This document shows positions 7,234 to 9,383 of a stretch of DNA of 9,383 nucleotides, piece by piece. This DNA is from Thermococcus sp. (GTDB lineage: Archaea; Methanobacteriota_B; Thermococci; Thermococcales; Thermococcaceae): positions 1 to 9,383 of the forward strand of contig JAGGWM010000117.1 of the NCBI GenBank assembly GCA_021157445.1. Reading direction: 5' to 3'. Positions within the stretch are counted from its first letter, which is position 1. The number at the start of each line of letters is the position of its first letter. The notes under the pieces were generated by a model. It searched no databases. It was not told where the DNA came from and saw only the letters and a program-made list of their open reading frames with translations. Both the position numbers and the translations under genes were made by a program.

Positions 7234-7244
7234 TTCCAGTGGAA
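7234..7244 (+). promoter_or_regulatory. Origin recognition box core B
   Basis: TTCCAGTGGAA, flanked as AAATTCCAGTGGAAAAATACC. It is the second exact Orc1/Cdc6 box core in the window, about 1.55 kb from box A and pointing the opposite way (the 3' flanks of the two boxes point outward). It lies upstream of the TIP49 promoter candidates. It could be a distal part of the origin, a regulatory Orc1 site or, less likely, a chance match. Confidence 0.6.
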
Positions 7245-7299
7245 AAATACCTGATGCTTAAAAACTTTTCTACCGCGTTTTACTACTTCCCGTGGTTTT

Positions 7300-7315
7300 G
7301 AGAAAAGCTTAAAAA
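7300..7315 (+). promoter_or_regulatory. Promoter of the gar1-tfb-phosphoesterase operon
   Basis: GAGAAAAG (BRE-like) followed directly by CTTAAAAA (TATA box), a typical Thermococcales arrangement. Transcription would begin near 7338, giving a leader of about 23 bases. A second box, GGAAATATATTTAAAAG (about 7323-7339), would start transcription almost at the gar1 ATG and leave no Shine-Dalgarno, so the upstream box is preferred. Confidence 0.55.
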
Positions 7316-7360
7316 GGTCAAAGGAAATATATTTAAAAGATTTTCGATTGGGGTGGGGCT

Positions 7361-7672
7361 ATGAAGCGTTTAGGCAAGGTTTCTCATTATGCCAAACAGG
7401 GTTTTTTAATACTCCGTTCGACGTTTGCACCTGCGTTAAATGATCCTGTAGTGGATAAGAATCTTCAGCTCATTGGGACTGTTAAGGATGTTTTTGGTCC
7501 AGTTAATTATCCCTATGTTGCCGTAAAACCTCGTGTTAAAGATCCTCAGAAATATGTTGGGGAGGTTTTATACATCGATGAACGAAAGAGAAAGAGAGCT
7601 CCTTCTAAAACTGGCAAAAAGCATAGAGGAAAAGTCAAGAAAAAGCGCCCTGCCCCCCAAAGGAGGGGGTGA
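7361..7672 (+). CDS. gar1: H/ACA ribonucleoprotein protein Gar1
   Basis: Small protein of H/ACA RNPs, which convert uridine to pseudouridine in rRNA; archaeal Gar1 binds the catalytic subunit Cbf5 and helps substrate turnover. The 103 residues begin MKRLGKVSHYAKQGFLILRS and contain the Gar1 beta-barrel signature GTVKDVFGPVNYPYVAVKP (39-57) and VGEVLYIDERKRK. They closely resemble Pyrococcus Gar1 from memory. From about residue 74 the tail is Lys/Arg-rich and probably disordered and RNA-binding. The ATG at 7361 is preceded by a G-rich leader (GGGGTGGGGCT) that can serve as ribosome binding site. It is the first gene of an operon; its TGA overlaps the Shine-Dalgarno of tfb. Confidence 0.95.
   Translation: MKRLGKVSHYAKQGFLILRSTFAPALNDPVVDKNLQLIGTVKDVFGPVNYPYVAVKPRVKDPQKYVGEVLYIDERKRKRAPSKTGKKHRGKVKKKRPAPQRRG
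7653..7672 (+). promoter_or_regulatory. tfb ribosome binding site inside a GC hairpin
   Basis: C6 at 7653-7658 can pair with G5 at 7665-7669, leaving a loop of about 6-7 bases. The G-run is part of the tfb Shine-Dalgarno AGGAGGGGGTGA (7661-7672), whose GGTGA end is 6 bases from the TTG start at 7679. The 5' arm lies in the last codons of gar1, so ribosomes finishing gar1 would open the hairpin. The fold is inferred from base pairing only. Confidence 0.4.
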
Positions 7673-7678
7673 GAGTTT

Positions 7679-8599
7679 TTGACTCAAGTTGGAGGTATTA
7701 GAAGATGCCCTGTTTGTGGTTCGGAGAGCTTGATTTATGATCCAAGCAGGGCTGAGATCGTTTGTTCCAACTGTGGATATGTTTTGGATGAAGACATTAT
7801 GGATCTGGGGCCGGAATGGAGAGCATTTGAGCCCGGACAGAGGGAGAAGCGCTCCAGAGTGGGGGCACCGGAAACTGTAATGCTCCATGATAAGGGGCTT
7901 TCTACAGATATAGATTGGAGAAATAAAGACATTCATGGAAGTGACATCTCGGGGAGTATTAGAACAAAGATATATCGCCTTAGAATGTGGCAGAGGAGAA
8001 TGAGGATAAGCGATGCCATAGATAGAAATCTTGCATTCGCCTTGAGCGAACTTGATAGGATGGGTTCTCAGCTGGGGCTTCCTAGGAATATAAGGGAAAT
8101 CGGGGCAGTTTTGTACAGAAAGGCTGTCATCAATAAGCTAGTTAGAGGACGATCCATAGAGGGAATGGTCTCTGCCTGTCTTTATGCAGCTTGCAGGATT
8201 GCAAATGCGCCTAGAACCTTGGATGAGATAGAAGATGTTTCAAAAGTTGATAAAAAGGAAATTGGGAGGAGTTACAGATATCTGGCTAGGGAACTCAATC
8301 TTCGGCTAAGGCCAACTAGCCCTATTGATTATGTCATGCGATTTGGCGATCAGCTTGGAATAAATGAAAAGACAAAAAGAAGGGCTGTAAAGATATTAAA
8401 CCAAGCAATCGAAAAAGGACTTACAAGTGGAAAAGGGCCAACTGGAATAGCTGCAGCTGCTATTTACATAGCGAGCCTTCTTGAAGGGGAAAAAATGACC
8501 CAGAGAGAAGTGGCTGAGGTCGCAAGAGTGACTGAAGTTACAGTAAGAAACAGGTATAAAGAACTCGTGGAGAAACTTAATATACACATCCCCACTTAA
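7679..8599 (+). CDS. tfb: Transcription initiation factor B (TFB/TFIIB)
   Basis: Archaeal TFIIB homologue that bridges TBP-bound promoter DNA and RNA polymerase and sets start-site position and direction. The 306 residues have an N-terminal zinc ribbon (C10, C13, C29, C32), an intact B-reader with GPEWRAF (44-50) and B-linker ([11 protein letters not shown], about 77-87), and two cyclin folds (about 112-200 and 208-300). The second holds the BRE-binding helix-turn-helix [20 protein letters not shown]. The start is TTG (7679-7681): no ATG or GTG fits upstream, and the Shine-Dalgarno ends 6 bases before it. Thermococcales carry two TFBs. The neighbouring histone suggests this is the one equivalent to T. 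kodakarensis TFB2, which as I recall lies two genes from histone B there. Its linker is longer than that of P. furiosus TFB1, and more like other euryarchaeal TFBs. Confidence 0.96.
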   Translation: MTQVGGIRRCPVCGSESLIYDPSRAEIVCSNCGYVLDEDIMDLGPEWRAFEPGQREKRSRVGAPETVMLHDKGLSTDIDWRNKDIHGSDISGSIRTKIYRLRMWQRRMRISDAIDRNLAFALSELDRMGSQLGLPRNIREIGAVLYRKAVINKLVRGRSIEGMVSACLYAACRIANAPRTLDEIEDVSKVDKKEIGRSYRYLARELNLRLRPTSPIDYVMRFGDQLGINEKTKRRAVKILNQAIEKGLTSGKGPTGIAAAAIYIASLLEGEKMTQREVAEVARVTEVTVRNRYKELVEKLNIHIPT

Positions 8600-8608
8600 A
8601 CAAGTGGG
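8591..8608 (+). repeat. Inverted repeat spanning the tfb stop codon
   Basis: CCCACTT-AAAC-AAGTGGG is a perfect 7-bp stem with a 4-base loop. The tfb stop TAA (8597-8599) lies at the stem-loop junction, and the 3' arm contributes GGG to the presumed ribosome binding site GGGAG (8606-8610) of the next gene, whose ATG is at 8616. No T-run follows, so it is unlikely to be a terminator; attenuation or translational coupling fits better. Confidence 0.5.
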
Positions 8609-8615
8609 AGAAGAG

Positions 8616-9131
8616 ATGAAAATAGGAATACTCAGCGATACACACTACCCTGACAAGACTTCCTACATTCCCGATGTAATTTTTAATGTTTTTAGGAAAG
8701 AGGGAGTAGAGCTAATTATCCATGCTGGGGATTTAACGGCCCCCAAGGTTTTTGATGTTTTTAGAGAAATAGCACCGGTGATTGTGGTTAGGGGGAATCT
8801 TGACAAGCCAATCTTTGCAGAAGAGAGAGTTTTGGAAATTGAAGATTTGAAAGTGGGGGTTATACATGGCCATCAATTTCTCAGCCTGGATGAGCAGACC
8901 CTCAAATACAAAGCCCTTGATATGGGGGTTGATTTGCTAATTTTTGGCCATACGCATAGGTTCTTCTACAAAAGCTACGAGTACAGGGGGAAAAGAGTAC
9001 ATCTCCTCAACCCTGGCTCCCCAACGATCCCAAGAATGAGCGACCCAACGTTTCTTGTTGGCAAAGTGATCGGAGAACGCTTCAAATTCGACATCTACAA
9101 GCCTTGGAAAACGCAGTGGAAATATCCATGA
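8616..9131 (+). CDS. YfcE/MJ0936-family metallophosphoesterase
   Basis: Small calcineurin-like phosphoesterase; characterised relatives (E. coli YfcE, M. jannaschii MJ0936) are metal-dependent phosphodiesterases, but the cellular substrate is unknown. With ATG 8616 it has 171 residues, near the family norm. All metal motifs are visible: SDTH (D8, H10), AGD (D39), GNLD (N61, D63, the small-family variant of GNHD/E), HGH (H84, H86) and GHTH (H112, H114), followed by NPGSPTIPR. A GTG at 8604 is in frame and would add four residues, but it lies in the hairpin arm and uses up the GGGAG Shine-Dalgarno, so ATG is preferred because MKIGILSDTH is the canonical N-terminus. It is the last gene of the gar1-tfb operon, 16 bases after tfb, and converges on the histone gene. 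Confidence 0.93.
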   Translation: MKIGILSDTHYPDKTSYIPDVIFNVFRKEGVELIIHAGDLTAPKVFDVFREIAPVIVVRGNLDKPIFAEERVLEIEDLKVGVIHGHQFLSLDEQTLKYKALDMGVDLLIFGHTHRFFYKSYEYRGKRVHLLNPGSPTIPRMSDPTFLVGKVIGERFKFDIYKPWKTQWKYP

Positions 9132-9168
9132 TAGAAAAGACAAAAGAAGGAAAAGGCTTTCAAGCCTT
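9132..9168 (-). terminator. Histone gene terminator (hairpin plus U-rich tract)
   Basis: On the minus strand AAGGCTTGAAAGCCTT (9153-9168) forms a 6-7 bp stem that includes the histone stop codon TGA (9160-9162). It is followed by a pyrimidine-rich run, TTTTCCTTCTTTTGTCTTTT. This fills the 28-base gap between the converging genes. On the plus strand the run is purine-rich, so it should act mainly for the histone transcript. Confidence 0.5.
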
Positions 9169-9363
9169 AATTGCAAGCTTAATGTCCTCGGCTTTGACTG
9201 TCTTTCTGCCTGCGTGTCTGGCAAACTCAACGGCCTTCTTTCCGATCTCAACTGCGTATTCTTCGAGGTATTCAGCGAGTGTCTTGGCGGCCTCTTCACT
9301 AACTCTCTCAGCACCAGCCTTTCTAATCAATCTGTCAATTGGGGCAATTGGCAACTCAGCCAT
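9160..9363 (-). CDS. Archaeal histone (HMf family)
   Basis: A 67-residue histone-fold protein that dimerises and wraps DNA, compacting the chromosome. The sequence starts [20 protein letters not shown] and ends with the conserved [23 protein letters not shown] contacts known from HMfB are present: R11, R20 and the R53-K54-T55 loop; R53 and D60 match the family's Arg-Asp clamp. There are no tails, the usual archaeal minimal form. The ATG (9361-9363) follows AAGGAGGTG (9370-9378) by 6 bases, a near-perfect Shine-Dalgarno expected for an abundant protein. The promoter lies beyond the window. Thermococcus has two histones; the neighbourhood with tfb suggests the equivalent of T. kodakarensis histone B (HTkB), as I recall that locus. 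Confidence 0.97.
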   Translation of the reverse strand: MAELPIAPIDRLIRKAGAERVSEEAAKTLAEYLEEYAVEIGKKAVEFARHAGRKTVKAEDIKLAIKA

Positions 9364-9369
9364 TCACAA

Positions 9370-9378
9370 CACCTCCTT
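9370..9378 (-). promoter_or_regulatory. Strong Shine-Dalgarno of the histone gene
   Basis: The minus strand reads AAGGAGGTG with a 6-base spacer (TTGTGA) to the ATG. It is the longest match to the archaeal anti-Shine-Dalgarno in the window, consistent with high expression. Confidence 0.7.
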
Positions 9379-9383
9379 GGGAA

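Larger units (their letters stand above)
7155..7360. promoter_or_regulatory. Divergent intergenic region between TIP49-like gene and gar1
   Basis: This 206-base AT-rich region carries leftward control signals for the TIP49-like gene (Shine-Dalgarno 7163-7169; TATA-like boxes about 7196-7206 and 7210-7216), a second exact origin recognition box core (7234-7244), and rightward gar1 promoter signals (7300-7315, with a weaker one at 7324-7338). No small ORF or RNA gene is convincing here. Confidence 0.7.

Noticed and set aside
7245..7300. C/D-box guide RNA suggested by CTGATGC near 7250
   Set aside because: Does not match the C box RTGATGA and has no convincing D box at the right spacing.
7568..7936. 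122-codon minus-strand ORF across the gar1/tfb junction
   Set aside because: Antisense to two well-supported genes, no recognisable protein features.
8604..8606. GTG as start of the phosphoesterase
   Set aside because: It lies within the hairpin arm, just 4 bases after the tfb stop, and would consume the Shine-Dalgarno of the better ATG at 8616.
8937..9314. 125-codon minus-strand ORF across the phosphoesterase end and the histone gene
   Set aside because: Shadow of the histone and phosphoesterase genes in other frames; product is low-quality and no start signal is visible.

Overview
This window is chromosomal DNA from a hyperthermophilic euryarchaeon of the order Thermococcales, most likely Thermococcus. 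Every long protein reads as an orthologue of a known Thermococcales gene: both subunits of DNA polymerase D, Orc1/Cdc6, a RuvBL/TIP49-type AAA+ ATPase, Gar1, transcription factor B, a YfcE/MJ0936-like phosphoesterase and an HMf-type histone. Archaeal Shine-Dalgarno sequences (GGAGGTG type) and TTTAAAA/TATATA-type promoter boxes agree with this. The species call rests on remembered protein sequences, not on a search.

Left part, all on the minus strand (1-5536): cdc6, polB (DP1) and polC (DP2, cut by the window edge) form a compact operon. DP1 overlaps the end of cdc6 by 8 bases, and DP2 starts 11 bases after DP1. This is the classic Thermococcales replication operon: initiator followed by both subunits of the replicative family-D polymerase. 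Upstream of cdc6 is a 292-base non-coding stretch (5537-5828). It has the hallmarks of oriC: an exact origin-recognition-box core (TTCCACTGGAA, 5683-5693), weaker neighbouring matches, AT-rich segments and a 20-bp perfect palindrome.

Middle part (5829-7360): the RuvBL/TIP49-like ATPase gene, also minus strand, is followed by a 206-base divergent intergenic region. That region holds a second exact origin-box core (TTCCAGTGGAA, 7234-7244) and outward promoters for the TIP49 gene and gar1. All genes left of it point left and the main operon right of it points right, so it is also the point where gene direction switches.

Right part (7361-9383): gar1, tfb and the phosphoesterase form a tight plus-strand operon (spacing 6 and 16 bases). 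At both junctions the Shine-Dalgarno of the downstream gene lies in the 3' arm of a small hairpin. tfb begins with TTG. A histone gene converges from the right edge and ends in a hairpin followed by a U-rich tract.

The window therefore links replication initiation and elongation, a RuvBL-type remodeller, H/ACA RNA modification, basal transcription and chromatin. I see no mobile element, CRISPR array, tRNA or rRNA, and no clearly undescribed system. The most original signals are regulatory: two origin boxes flanking the TIP49 gene, each beside the same 11-mer TTTAAAAGGTT; a palindrome between the origin box and cdc6; and the paired hairpins of the gar1-tfb-phosphoesterase operon.
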